DNA from: a virus
Strand: one strand, 5' to 3'
Virus record (IMG/VR): IMGVR_UViG_3300037808_000234
Location: 1 to 40,078 of that record
DNA length: 40,078 nt
Part shown: positions 24,001 through 32,449 of the stretch, piece after piece
How the letters are laid out: every line of letters starts with the position of its first letter
How positions within the stretch are numbered: position 1 is the first letter of the stretch
Notes under the pieces: generated by a model
What the model was told of the DNA's origin: nothing
What the model saw: the letters and a program-made list of their open reading frames with translations, nothing else
Databases searched by the model: none
Program-made: the position numbers and the translations under genes

Positions 24001-24266
24001 TGCTTTTGCGGCTTGAGCTTTTCGGTGGCCTCGCCCTTCTGCTTCGCTGCAAGCATACTCTTGTCATGCGCACGCGATGCCCTGTCCCGAGCCAACTGGT
24101 GCATCTGGTTGGAAAGCTGCTGCTGCCGCTGAGCCTCAATAATAGCCTCACCTTCCTGACGCTTGTACAAGCCAGCGATGTAGTTCTGCACACCAGCAGG
24201 CCCGCTGGTCGCATTGGCGCTTAGTGCGCTACCCACTTGGCCTAGGAACTTAGCTATCTCACTCAT
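21012..24266 (-). CDS. Large internal virion protein, 1084 aa (T7 gp15 position)
   Basis: The N-terminal 90 residues are glutamine- and lysine-rich and coiled-coil-like (EAIIEAQRQQQLSNQM). The rest is a long, mostly helical, soluble protein with no enzyme motif. By order and size it fills the place of T7 gp15, part of the periplasmic ejection tube. It starts six bases after the gp14-like stop and ends immediately before the 1861-residue gene. The function is inferred from synteny. Confidence 0.75.
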   Translation of the reverse strand: MSEIAKFLGQVGSALSANATSGPAGVQNYIAGLYKRQEGEAIIEAQRQQQLSNQMHQLARDRASRAHDKSMLAAKQKGEATEKLKPQKHLVSSLMALAQSKGSNSGPLTGWVDFVDGAMGAGYVPLHGSFSMKTPEEVANVESALVDMVGEMGATGVRTFFSATGTAGKQRKDLWATQTGYPAPTGTTSETFIQNTQNFQRITGQLQNMGGKVGGLTERVERVPQVGDTPDPVSIAAEHRGIADEIIELETLLATIGSDEANANLLHPGSPISVALESAETKLDGLTNLFDANRKIASLQLEQPRNFGEEDGTILINQPGFGGAVDANGQPTEQHVRNQWFESPTGEELSDESAVVVDVVMNMTNEELTATGNTGLRQLLDNLVKDGSELTLRTFADMGLYPKTKHASAQLIQDIFKLSVPGTKAQVTELRTAKTNREDAVTDIRVFNDSLGANVLNPNANTLDGLIAAHGDSVEVPTGEGGTTTVKRFVTGPGGTLSKWITDDPTAIDALAIGVAKTTPPMYVDGVPQDYYPDEALKQRVFQVAAAQNLNVAQTDRLLESTESLDTSSLKIIQNPLARLMPTPVTPVMDGFEAATQSGGVGGGLTFVLSDEQHAQVEASRRDFVFSGNRFSSDKARSGALDALRASALAPRAAQSQKTGMFGSGPPTALELGFELEGYEVFTLADFAAAFAENGHPLFRNGGAMNSTRLMGDRAADRRGGGFDSDYLTGSKSLVAEHIRLHGDQDAALIGRLSFLDAMRAQNEQHSAKSADQMAVSRMLVKALRGMDLDEAVVAFGSSTSTGMPFGDIDGLLSGPGDIQPQLVTPESLVNFGADSYSLQHSLTKLKRFFPEDGAPGGSPGAYFARHPGPTGDVEMYSPLDKALVDGLITNIEGTQEAINSYEISWRADDTATLFDGTLGRFFSDTTMTHPGALASLLDVNSDSGKEIMANLTGMPSDDIEDMFKTYAWGTHVTNAQESRSMRESLGHVLMMFKDVTIARSKALTGNQSPVGKDEVSRRHRMLSARIDDYLNTYDSITSMLEPGMTAASFNPVIAEILHGNTFDMVQDETVRKNMLFGAFLLAK

Positions 24267-24272
24267 GTTTAT

Positions 24273-24998
24273 TTAGGTACCGGGGTTCTGAACACTTTTT
24301 AGCCAGCGGTTATAGGCTTCCGTATCGAAGGTGCCGTTCTTCATAAAGGTCGTAGGGTCTACTGTTTGGACGGCTGTTGCCTGCCGGAGATCCGTATCGG
24401 CCTTCGTTGCGGCGGCGGACTTCGCAGCCGATGCGGAGGCGTAGGCTCCCGCAGCTTGACCAACGGCACCCAGGATGTTAGCACCCAGGTCGCCTGCTGC
24501 TGCTTCGGTTTGGAGGGACTGCGACGCACCACCCATCTCCATGCTGCTTGCCTGAGACTCGACTTGCATCGCCATCTGTTGCTGCCGCTCGGTAGCACTT
24601 AGAAGTTCTTTAGTAATCGCGGTGTACTGTCCGAGTCGTTGAATCTCTCGCCCAACGTACTGTTGGAACTGACCGCCGAAGATTGCGTCGCGTACCTCGC
24701 CCGGTTGGTTGCCCATCATGCGTTGACGTTGCATTCGCTCCGAACCTTTCTGGGCCTGGATAACCGCCTGCTCGCTGGCCTGTTTAAAGGCAGGGATATC
24801 CATAGAGCGCAAGGTGCGTAACGTCTCAATCTCGCGTTTAGATCCCGCGCTTATTTCGACATACTTAGCGCGTAGCTTGGCTGCCGCAGCCCGCCCGAGC
24901 GCGGCTTGTTTTCGGGCAATCTTCTTAGATGCGTTGCTAGACATGATGCTACCACCAACACCTGCTACCAACGCGACGCTGGATGCAACCCAAGTCAT
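24273..24998 (-). CDS. Internal core protein, 241 aa (T7 gp14-like)
   Basis: A hydrophobic glycine-rich N terminus (SSVALVAGVGGSIM) is followed by a long alanine/glutamine-rich helical region (about 25-150) with many Arg, Gln and Met residues, then an alanine/glycine-rich segment (about 175-200). This composition and its position before the large internal proteins match T7 gp14-type proteins, which form the outer-membrane part of the ejection channel. The ATG overlaps the cupin stop. Confidence 0.78.
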   Translation of the reverse strand: MTWVASSVALVAGVGGSIMSSNASKKIARKQAALGRAAAAKLRAKYVEISAGSKREIETLRTLRSMDIPAFKQASEQAVIQAQKGSERMQRQRMMGNQPGEVRDAIFGGQFQQYVGREIQRLGQYTAITKELLSATERQQQMAMQVESQASSMEMGGASQSLQTEAAAGDLGANILGAVGQAAGAYASASAAKSAAATKADTDLRQATAVQTVDPTTFMKNGTFDTEAYNRWLKSVQNPGT

Positions 24999-25435
24999 AC
25001 GTTTCCCTCACTAAAGTCCAGCAGGCTAACTGGGTCGTCCGAGATAATCTCGGCCTCAATCTTTTCTAGGTCCGTCTCATCTGTAACATGCACGGTGACC
25101 CATTGGGTTTCGCTGTGGGTGTAGAGCATACGTTTGGTACCTGCGGGGGTGATGCCGTAGTGGGGGGCCTCGATAACCTCTACACCTTCATCAGTCATAA
25201 CCGAGATACGACCTTTGAGGACAAAGTAGGGGTGTTCAAACTTGTGGAGTTTAGACACGACAAACATCCCGGCTGGGCTATTCCACTCACGAATGTAGCA
25301 GCCCTTACCGAATGCGTGATTGACTGGGCAAACCTTCTCGGAGTCACTACCAGCAAGCGCGCCATGCTCTAGCAGGGCGGCTTCGACTTCAAACGCTTTA
25401 GCGAGGAAGTCCCACTTATTCGTTAGCTCAGTCAT
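24995..25435 (-). CDS. Cupin-fold protein in the tail gene block, 146 aa
   Basis: Residues about 60-120 form a cupin-like beta barrel: KFEHPYFVLKGRISV carries a probable metal-ligand histidine, followed by strands ISVMTDEGVEVIEAPHYG and TPAGTKRMLYTHSE. Only some of the classical ligands are visible. Similar small cupin-like proteins occur among phage structural genes; their role is unknown, possibly a virion decoration or sugar-binding module. It overlaps the upstream nozzle-like gene by 8 nt. Confidence 0.7.
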   Translation of the reverse strand: MTELTNKWDFLAKAFEVEAALLEHGALAGSDSEKVCPVNHAFGKGCYIREWNSPAGMFVVSKLHKFEHPYFVLKGRISVMTDEGVEVIEAPHYGITPAGTKRMLYTHSETQWVTVHVTDETDLEKIEAEIISDDPVSLLDFSEGNV

Positions 25436-28400
25436 TGGTGTAGTTCAGTTCGAGTTCGGAAAGTCCCACCGAGGTCGGTTCAAAGGACCAGAAAAGTAAT
25501 CGCTGGATTCGCTGTCGGGCGGTGAGTCCCCATCGGGCAGATCGTCCAGTTCCACTACCGTCGTCAAAACGAGTCGGGAAAGATTCAGCAGCATCGAAAC
25601 GACTTCGGTCATCTGGATCCCCGGCGTAGTCTGCACCGACAGACATTCCGTACCATCCGTCTCCCGCTGTAATTCCAAGGTCAGTATGGTGTAGGAGTCC
25701 TTCATTTATAAACTGGCCTGTGTCGAGCATCGTGCCCCAATAGCCGATGCCCACACGGGCGTTGTAGGTTAGGGTAATTGTAGTATCTCCGACACCCCCA
25801 GGACTAGTGACTGCAAGGGCCAGATCCTCGGTTACCGTGACTACAAGGCCCACAATGGTTGAAATGGTGACTGTCTGGCGGTAGCGGGGGTCTTGGTCAG
25901 CAACAACGGTGATGTGTTGGCCGACCTTCAGGCCCGTTACAGCGCCGAAAGTTAAGGTATTTGCAGCGTTGTCGTAGCTGGCGACGACCAGCGAAGTCGG
26001 GGTATCCAACTCAACGTCGTCAGCGTAGACCGTCGCGTTGACCTTGGAAGGGTATCCGCTGACATGAATCCAATTGGACTCGCCATCAATATCCGTAGTG
26101 CTGAGCGCGTAGCGATCCTCGACAAACCATTCGCGCCGAGCGAAGTGCCAGCGCAAGGCTAGGCCAGTTGCCTCGTTGATTAGGAAGAGCGAGCTGAGGG
26201 AGGACGAGACGGATAGACGGGCGTCGGTTGCTGGGGGGAGCAAGTCTAGGACGGGGAGGCCGATGTCTTCAACCTGACCGTCACCTGTAATGGCCCACAG
26301 CGTACCGTTGTATGCGTAGGCGATACCCTTCTCGACGACGAGACAGCGGGAGGATGATGCACCAACACCACCACCCAGCGTATTAATTTGGGGGGAGATT
26401 GGTGAGCCATCTAAGAAGACCCCCCAGGCTTGACCCAGTACAAGGACGCGAGATTGACGGGCGTCACGGGAAGCCAACTCAGTTGCGGCCTCGATGGTGC
26501 CGTACTCGCGCAAGGGCAAGTCTACCGCCATGTCCGTAGGGAAACTCTCCCAGGAATCGGGCGAGGCGGCGAAGTGGATGCGGGGGATGTCAGTAACCCA
26601 GACGCCGATGTAGCCGCCCCACTCAAACACACCGCCGGGGTTGCCGGGGATCAAGCCTTCGCTTAGGTCCAGCTTTGCGCCGAGCGTAGCGTCGGTGGCG
26701 CTGTCGAAGAAGAAGTTAGTTCCGTCTGGAATCTCGCTCAGGTAGTAGAGCGGTGCGGCACGGCAGGCTTTAAACGCATCCGTCTTGGCGTTGGGGTTGG
26801 GTTCGCCGTTCGGGTAGTCTGGGCTAATCGGGGTGATCTGGGAGCGGAAGAGTTGGATGCCCCGGATGGCGGGCATGGGCGGGGTCGGGAACGGGATGAA
26901 GTACGAGGATCCCCCGCTACTACCGTCCCCAGTACCAACGACAACTGCGGCTGTTTGGTAGATATCGACAGCGTCGATGGTGGCCTGCGGTGTGCCTCCC
27001 GTCTCCTTAAACTGACCCTTCTGATCCATCGTGGTCTGCAAGTCCATATCGTCAACGTCGATAGGTGCAAAGCGTAGATAGTGCCAGAGCTTGCTCCACA
27101 GGTTCGGAGGTACCCGTGTGGACATATAGGGTCCAAAGGTTTCGTCGCCCTCACCCCCGCCTTCTGAGGTGTACCTGTTGCCATCCCATAGGCGGACCTC
27201 GGCAATGTTTATCTTGAACGCGCTGTCGATACCCGGCACACCGCCAACTGTGAATAACGTGTACTGCCCAGGGCCAGCGGCGAGGTTCGCGGATTTACCT
27301 GGGGGGCCTTGGCCATCGTTCTGTGCGTCGGAGTCGAATAGGTCGCCCCAGTCGCCTGTGTTGCCGTCGATGAAGACACGCTCCAACCAGATATCGTGCG
27401 TGGTTGTAGTGGCTGCGCGGGTTATCTGGTGGAAGTAGAGGGTCAGCCAAGTCCACTGCTTGAGATCAATGGTGTTAGCGAACTCATCGAAAGTTTGTAC
27501 TGCTGAGGAGTCGTGCCATTTCTTCTTAGCGATGGAGACTGAGCTGAAACGCCCAGTACCTACGATTAGTGAGCCCTCGTCGCGGCTACTGTACTTCGCC
27601 CACAAAGGGATAGTAGCGGTACTTGTGACTGCGTGCGTGTCTGGTGTGCCCGCAGTAATAGTATTGTCGAAACCGTAGCCCAGGAATACGGACTCAGTTG
27701 TAGCGTCGGTCATCACCGTAAACGCCTCGATGGCACTGGGAGCATAGTATTTAACCCGCACATCTGCTGTAGCATCCCAACCACCGTTTATCCTGTCCCT
27801 AGATGAATCAGGGCAGAAGGCCACGTCTACTTCCAACATATCTTGGAGCGGGCCTTGTCGGGCACCGTAACGGTCGAGGCCCTTGACCTGTAGCAGCGTT
27901 AGGGGGATATCCTTGCGCCACATACGCCCATGATACATACGCTGCCCGCCTGTGCCGTCTACCGCAGTGCCGTTATAGAAGGCGTTGAGCCAATTGAAAG
28001 TGAAGGTAGCCGAACCAGCCGCCGAACGCACACGGGTCGCTCCAACCGCGTTCGTCCCCTGTTTGCGGCAACACCCCCACATGATCTTATTCCGCGCACT
28101 GCCCGTATAGCTGACGCCGTAGTAGTTAGTCCAGATGACTTGTGTTCCAGCACCAACGTGCGGCCAGAGCGCCCAACCATTTGTACTCGCACTATCTTGC
28201 GTATGGTTAAATATAGCTAGTGAAAGAGCCGAGCCCGGTTGATAACCGTAGAGGGAGCCGCATCGGCTAATAAAGATGGTGTAGTCGTTACCATCCACAA
28301 AGTTATAGTCCGCTGCACGGTGGTGCAGGTCGTCATCCCGGTGCTTACTGCCAGCAGGCTCATCGCGTGTTACAACGATAGAGGTTGTGTTGGCGACGTT

Positions 28401-30788
28401 GTCCAGCGGTGTCTGGATGCTGACTACAATGTGGTGCAGCCTGTAGTGGGTGTTATGTCCCGAAGCCCAGCTACCCGTCTCGTAGGACTGCGATGTAGCC
28501 CCAATACAAAACAGCGTTTGGTTACCACCACCAGCCTGATAGCGGAAGGTGAATTGGAAGGTACACTCTTGGAACGTGTTGCCGATCCAAGGGAACTCTT
28601 TAGGCGAGTTGAGGGCGAGCCAGCGACCTGGACCATTCGGGGCATATACCCCCTGAGATATAACCGACTCCTTAACTTCGGAGTTTAGCTCGGGCAACCT
28701 GAAGGCTACCTCTAGCGTCAGCCCTGGTTGGCGTATCTCTCTATGTAGCAACTGGACGGAGGAGCCCGAATTGTCCGCATCGTGCGCGATGAATGTTTCG
28801 ACAGCGTCCGAGGAAACTACCCCAGCCTCAGTCTCACCGTAGGACAGGCTGAAGGCTGGGTCACCCGGCGTAGAGAAGGTCTGCGCGCCAAGGAATACGT
28901 TTACACCACCCTCGGCGTCGCAGGGGTCTAGCTGGAATACAGGTCCAACGGTGCCGTCGTTGGTGACGTAGCGGTAGGCGTAGCGGACGAAGCCATCAAT
29001 CGGGCCGACGCCCTGGGGAGAGCAAGATACCTTGGTGCTGGGGCGCGGGATACCGAGGGGGCGGATGCTCTTGGTGCGGTCGTCTACGATGTAGCTGACG
29101 CCGCCAGATGTTAGGAAGGCACGCTCGCCGCGCCGCTGCACTACGGCGTCCTTAGTTAGTGGCTTGCTGAGCTGCCCGCTGTAGCCGATGTCGGGGGCGG
29201 CGTTGGAGATTAGGTAGCCGCCTGTCGCAGCAACGTAGGCACCCCCGATCATTGGGCCTTCAGCGAAGTAGGGGGCCTGCGCTGACGTCCGTGTTCCCAG
29301 GTAAGCGTTGAGCGCACGGTTGCCTTGGTCGATTACCTCGTCGCCCTGGAGGGAGTCAACGTTGTAGTACATGACTGCGGTAGCCTTAGTCTGGAAACTT
29401 CGGTCGGCTACGTTGTGTAGGGCGAAGCGACTGATGCGACCGTGGAAGGGTTCAGCGTTTTCAAAGTCTACGCGGTCCCCGATTATGAACCCGATAGTCT
29501 TATCGTACTCGTAGATGATGGGGTCCGATGGTCCACCCGATACCTCGGTTGTACCTACCTTAACGTAGGTTGCAGTCTCACTCCGCGCAATGAAGCAGTC
29601 GTAGTCGGTCGCGCCAGCTAGGACAACCGAGTTAAGTACCACCGTGCCCCCATCGTTGAATGTGGCCTGGAGTTTAAACCCGGCCACGATGGTGACGCGG
29701 ACGAGGTCTTGCAACTCAAACACCGTCCCGACAGTAAGGATCGCTGGCGTTGTTAGTTGTAGTTGGAAGCACCAGTCCAGGCGGGCTGCTGCGTTGGTCG
29801 TTGTCCAGAAGTATTCGTCGAAGTCGAGGTAGAAGGGGACTTCGATAACACCTTCGCCGCCGAAGCGAATGTCTGTCGCATCGACGGCAGCATCCGAGCT
29901 GAAGGCTTCGGGCGGCGTGGGTCTAAGGTAACTGCTAACTTCGGCAGAGGCAGTATTAGTGTGCGATAGGACGCTGCCCCCCTCCGATAAGGTGTCGTGC
30001 CAGAGCAGGGTAGCCGTACCACCAGCGGGTGAGGCGGTCCCAGGTGGCGTTAGGTCTGACGCATAGGTGTGGTAGTCAGTAGTAGCAAAGACGCCATTGT
30101 TATAGACCATGACATTGCCCATCACTACCTCAGTATTGGCGGGAGAGAGCGCAGCGATGTTGGCACCGAAGAGAGACAGCTCACCCTCGGCAACAAACGT
30201 ATGTCTACTAGCTATATCTGAGGGCCAAGCGTCTAGCGATTGAGAGTAGTGTGCGTTTACAACGGCATTACCGCTGTCGCGTTTAACAACCACATGGAAG
30301 TCTCCACCGTAGACGCCGTCGATGGTTAGTTCAGCCGTCTGGACAAGTAGCGCGTCAGCCGCGCTGTAGACGCGGAACTGGACTACATGCCCAGCAACGC
30401 CGTCATAAAGCCTACGCATGTAGGTGCGTGTGCCGCCGAATGAAACTAACCTAGTCCAGCGTTCAGTCGTCTCGCTTATCGTATTGACGCGGACGGAGAA
30501 GAAGATCGTCCACTCGCTGTTTACAGCTATCTCGGTTGTGAAGTCTCGGTCCACAACGATAGAGCCCTTGTTGTCGCCCGTGCGGGCACCGAGCAGGTTG
30601 GGCTGGATGTTACTTACGCGGACAGATCCGTTACGGCGCTTGAAGTGCGAGGCTATAGGGTCGATGTCCCTACGCTCGTAGATCGCACTCATCTTGGTCG
30701 CCCTAGTTACACTACTCTTAGTCCACTTGCCCGCGATACGGCGGTCAAGGGGGAGTTCGTCTAAGCGTTGTGTTTCAGGTTTAGCCAT
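25428..30788 (-). CDS. Very large tail nozzle-like protein with lectin-like domains, 1786 aa
   Basis: In gene order this follows the gp11-like adaptor gene and a small virion gene, the place of T7 gp12. The C-terminal 500 residues contain repeated strand motifs consistent with a propeller-like nozzle (YGTIEAATELASRDARQSR, then GGVGASSSRCLVVEKG and SSLFLINEATGLALRWHF). The N-terminal ~1200 residues contain several LamG/concanavalin-like segments (for example SEWTIFFSVRVNTIS, PFHGRISRFALHNV and WTWLTLYFHQI), suggesting receptor or glycan contact. At 1786 residues it is more than twice T7 gp12 (794). The start ATG lies three bases after the upstream stop; the ribosome-binding site is weak. Confidence 0.75.
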   Translation of the reverse strand: MAKPETQRLDELPLDRRIAGKWTKSSVTRATKMSAIYERRDIDPIASHFKRRNGSVRVSNIQPNLLGARTGDNKGSIVVDRDFTTEIAVNSEWTIFFSVRVNTISETTERWTRLVSFGGTRTYMRRLYDGVAGHVVQFRVYSAADALLVQTAELTIDGVYGGDFHVVVKRDSGNAVVNAHYSQSLDAWPSDIASRHTFVAEGELSLFGANIAALSPANTEVVMGNVMVYNNGVFATTDYHTYASDLTPPGTASPAGGTATLLWHDTLSEGGSVLSHTNTASAEVSSYLRPTPPEAFSSDAAVDATDIRFGGEGVIEVPFYLDFDEYFWTTTNAAARLDWCFQLQLTTPAILTVGTVFELQDLVRVTIVAGFKLQATFNDGGTVVLNSVVLAGATDYDCFIARSETATYVKVGTTEVSGGPSDPIIYEYDKTIGFIIGDRVDFENAEPFHGRISRFALHNVADRSFQTKATAVMYYNVDSLQGDEVIDQGNRALNAYLGTRTSAQAPYFAEGPMIGGAYVAATGGYLISNAAPDIGYSGQLSKPLTKDAVVQRRGERAFLTSGGVSYIVDDRTKSIRPLGIPRPSTKVSCSPQGVGPIDGFVRYAYRYVTNDGTVGPVFQLDPCDAEGGVNVFLGAQTFSTPGDPAFSLSYGETEAGVVSSDAVETFIAHDADNSGSSVQLLHREIRQPGLTLEVAFRLPELNSEVKESVISQGVYAPNGPGRWLALNSPKEFPWIGNTFQECTFQFTFRYQAGGGNQTLFCIGATSQSYETGSWASGHNTHYRLHHIVVSIQTPLDNVANTTSIVVTRDEPAGSKHRDDDLHHRAADYNFVDGNDYTIFISRCGSLYGYQPGSALSLAIFNHTQDSASTNGWALWPHVGAGTQVIWTNYYGVSYTGSARNKIMWGCCRKQGTNAVGATRVRSAAGSATFTFNWLNAFYNGTAVDGTGGQRMYHGRMWRKDIPLTLLQVKGLDRYGARQGPLQDMLEVDVAFCPDSSRDRINGGWDATADVRVKYYAPSAIEAFTVMTDATTESVFLGYGFDNTITAGTPDTHAVTSTATIPLWAKYSSRDEGSLIVGTGRFSSVSIAKKKWHDSSAVQTFDEFANTIDLKQWTWLTLYFHQITRAATTTTHDIWLERVFIDGNTGDWGDLFDSDAQNDGQGPPGKSANLAAGPGQYTLFTVGGVPGIDSAFKINIAEVRLWDGNRYTSEGGGEGDETFGPYMSTRVPPNLWSKLWHYLRFAPIDVDDMDLQTTMDQKGQFKETGGTPQATIDAVDIYQTAAVVVGTGDGSSGGSSYFIPFPTPPMPAIRGIQLFRSQITPISPDYPNGEPNPNAKTDAFKACRAAPLYYLSEIPDGTNFFFDSATDATLGAKLDLSEGLIPGNPGGVFEWGGYIGVWVTDIPRIHFAASPDSWESFPTDMAVDLPLREYGTIEAATELASRDARQSRVLVLGQAWGVFLDGSPISPQINTLGGGVGASSSRCLVVEKGIAYAYNGTLWAITGDGQVEDIGLPVLDLLPPATDARLSVSSSLSSLFLINEATGLALRWHFARREWFVEDRYALSTTDIDGESNWIHVSGYPSKVNATVYADDVELDTPTSLVVASYDNAANTLTFGAVTGLKVGQHITVVADQDPRYRQTVTISTIVGLVVTVTEDLALAVTSPGGVGDTTITLTYNARVGIGYWGTMLDTGQFINEGLLHHTDLGITAGDGWYGMSVGADYAGDPDDRSRFDAAESFPTRFDDGSGTGRSARWGLTARQRIQRLLFWSFEPTSVGLSELELNYTND

Positions 30789-30791
30789 AGA

Positions 30792-31580
30792 TCAGAAGAT
30801 CCAAGAGGGGGGTGATGGGGCCGGGGGTTCGGTGTCTATGTTGGAACCGAACGCACTGCCGTCCTCGCTGCCTTCGACTGCCGTCGTGTCGGTCTGCGCT
30901 GAAGTGCGGAAGTCGCCTGAGGTGCCGCCGTAGAAACCTTCAAGGAACTCCGTCTCCCCCCGGCTACACTTCCAGTAGTGCTGCATGACGGCCAAGGGGT
31001 CGTGGTAGGCTGGGGTGAACTGGAGGCGGGGGACATAGCGCACAATTAAACGCACGCCGTAGTCATTCGTTGGGCTGTTAAGCTCTACGAATATGCCCCC
31101 ATCGGCAAAGAAACCAAAGAGGTCTGGGCTGGCTGTCCAGGTAGGTAAACCTGACGTCAGACTAGCGGTGGTAAAGTATCTGCGCTCTTGGACTGTGGCC
31201 ACGGCTGGAGCGAAGCCGCCGAGTTCTAGGTCACCTACAGCGTAGCCCGCAACCGTATAGAGGGATACGGTTACTGGGGTTGCCGCAGCAATGTTGGCCT
31301 GGGCGTTAGAGGTTGGCTCTAGGAGCTGCTTAGCCGCGTTGGCTTCCACATCATCGCGCCTAACGGCTACTAAGCTGGCTTCGATGCCGACGATATGCGC
31401 GGGCTCTTGTATCAGGAAGTCGCTGGCATGTGTTCGGGCAATCAGTGCGGGCTGGTCAAGGAACAAGTCACGCGACACAGAGAGAATTGAATCCGGGTGG
31501 ATCCCCCCTTTGATGTTGGTTACTGAGCCGCAACAACAGCTACCGCTAAAGGCACCACTTCCACATGTGCATTCACTCAT
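30792..31580 (-). CDS. Virion-associated protein with Cys-rich N terminus, 262 aa
   Basis: The first 20 residues contain six cysteines in a CTCGSG...SCCCG pattern, unlike anything else in the genome. The remainder is beta-rich with a proline-rich C terminus (TEPPAPSPPSWIF). It lies between the gp11-like adaptor and the nozzle-like gene, so it is probably a tail component. The ATG overlaps the adaptor stop (TAATG). The N terminus could bind metal or form disulfides outside the cell; this is speculative. Confidence 0.68.
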   Translation of the reverse strand: MSECTCGSGAFSGSCCCGSVTNIKGGIHPDSILSVSRDLFLDQPALIARTHASDFLIQEPAHIVGIEASLVAVRRDDVEANAAKQLLEPTSNAQANIAAATPVTVSLYTVAGYAVGDLELGGFAPAVATVQERRYFTTASLTSGLPTWTASPDLFGFFADGGIFVELNSPTNDYGVRLIVRYVPRLQFTPAYHDPLAVMQHYWKCSRGETEFLEGFYGGTSGDFRTSAQTDTTAVEGSEDGSAFGSNIDTEPPAPSPPSWIF

Positions 31581-32434
31581 TAGGTTTTGTAGTAGATCTG
31601 CTTAGGGTTGGAAGAGTTCTTCAACGCATCGCTGCTGTCGCGGATTGCGCGGTAGGATGCGGTGATGTCGTTCTGGTTGGCCGCACCGCCCCAGACCATG
31701 TAGCAGTCGCGGGCACGCTCAAGGATAGCGTCTAGTACCTCTTCGGGGAAGGGCAAGGGGTCGGCGTCGGCGGTGAGGCGCGTATTGAACTGGGACTGGC
31801 TGACCACGAACTGTGCCGTGTTATCGGTCGGGGCGGGCCAGAGCGACACGAACGATGTGGCGGACAACAGAATATCCGGCGTCTGGGAGTAGTGTTGCTC
31901 GAAAAAGCGTGCGGTGCCCGTGGCGAAGGGGTTACGTTTGGCTACGTCGGGCTCACGGGCTAGGCCCTCGCCCCGGTTTCCCGACTCAGGTTGGATTGAG
32001 ACTACTTGACCCGTGGATGGGAGGCTCAGGGAGCGACGTTCAATGGTGGAGGACGCTCCGCCGCTTAATGCTACGGAGGCGGGGATGCCGATGTTTACCT
32101 GACCACCAGCGGTTACAGCTTTGATAAGGAACTTAGTCTTAGCTCCCGCGACGTCTACGATAAGGATGTCTTGCGGCATCACATTAGTCGTCACCGCATT
32201 AGCTCCAGCGATTGCCACAAGGTTACTGCCAACCACAGTAGTTGCCGAGCTTAACGCCAACGTTCCAAGGACGCTGCCGACGTATGTATGGGCGAGGCCC
32301 GGAACCCCATCGGACAATGCTCGCGCAATGCCGGAGTTCAGGGCCTCGTCAATTCTGTCCGCTTCCACACCAGACACAACGCCCAGTCCCAGGCGTCGTT
32401 GAAGTCGCGTCCGTAGGGCTGAGAGTTGTGCCAT
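31580..32434 (-). CDS. Head-to-tail adaptor (T7 gp11-like tail tube protein), 284 aa
   Basis: The N terminus (RTRLQRRLGLGVVSGVEADRIDEALNSGI) resembles the helical ring of T7 gp11/P22 gp4-type adaptors. A beta-rich middle section (about 60-145) follows, then a helical C terminus (EVLDAILERARDCYMVWGG). It lies directly downstream of the capsid gene, as in T7-like phages. It would dock under the portal and receive the nozzle. The assignment rests on order, length and N-terminal pattern. Confidence 0.7.
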   Translation of the reverse strand: MAQLSALRTRLQRRLGLGVVSGVEADRIDEALNSGIARALSDGVPGLAHTYVGSVLGTLALSSATTVVGSNLVAIAGANAVTTNVMPQDILIVDVAGAKTKFLIKAVTAGGQVNIGIPASVALSGGASSTIERRSLSLPSTGQVVSIQPESGNRGEGLAREPDVAKRNPFATGTARFFEQHYSQTPDILLSATSFVSLWPAPTDNTAQFVVSQSQFNTRLTADADPLPFPEEVLDAILERARDCYMVWGGAANQNDITASYRAIRDSSDALKNSSNPKQIYYKT

Positions 32435-32449
32435 AGTGCTTAGAAGTTA

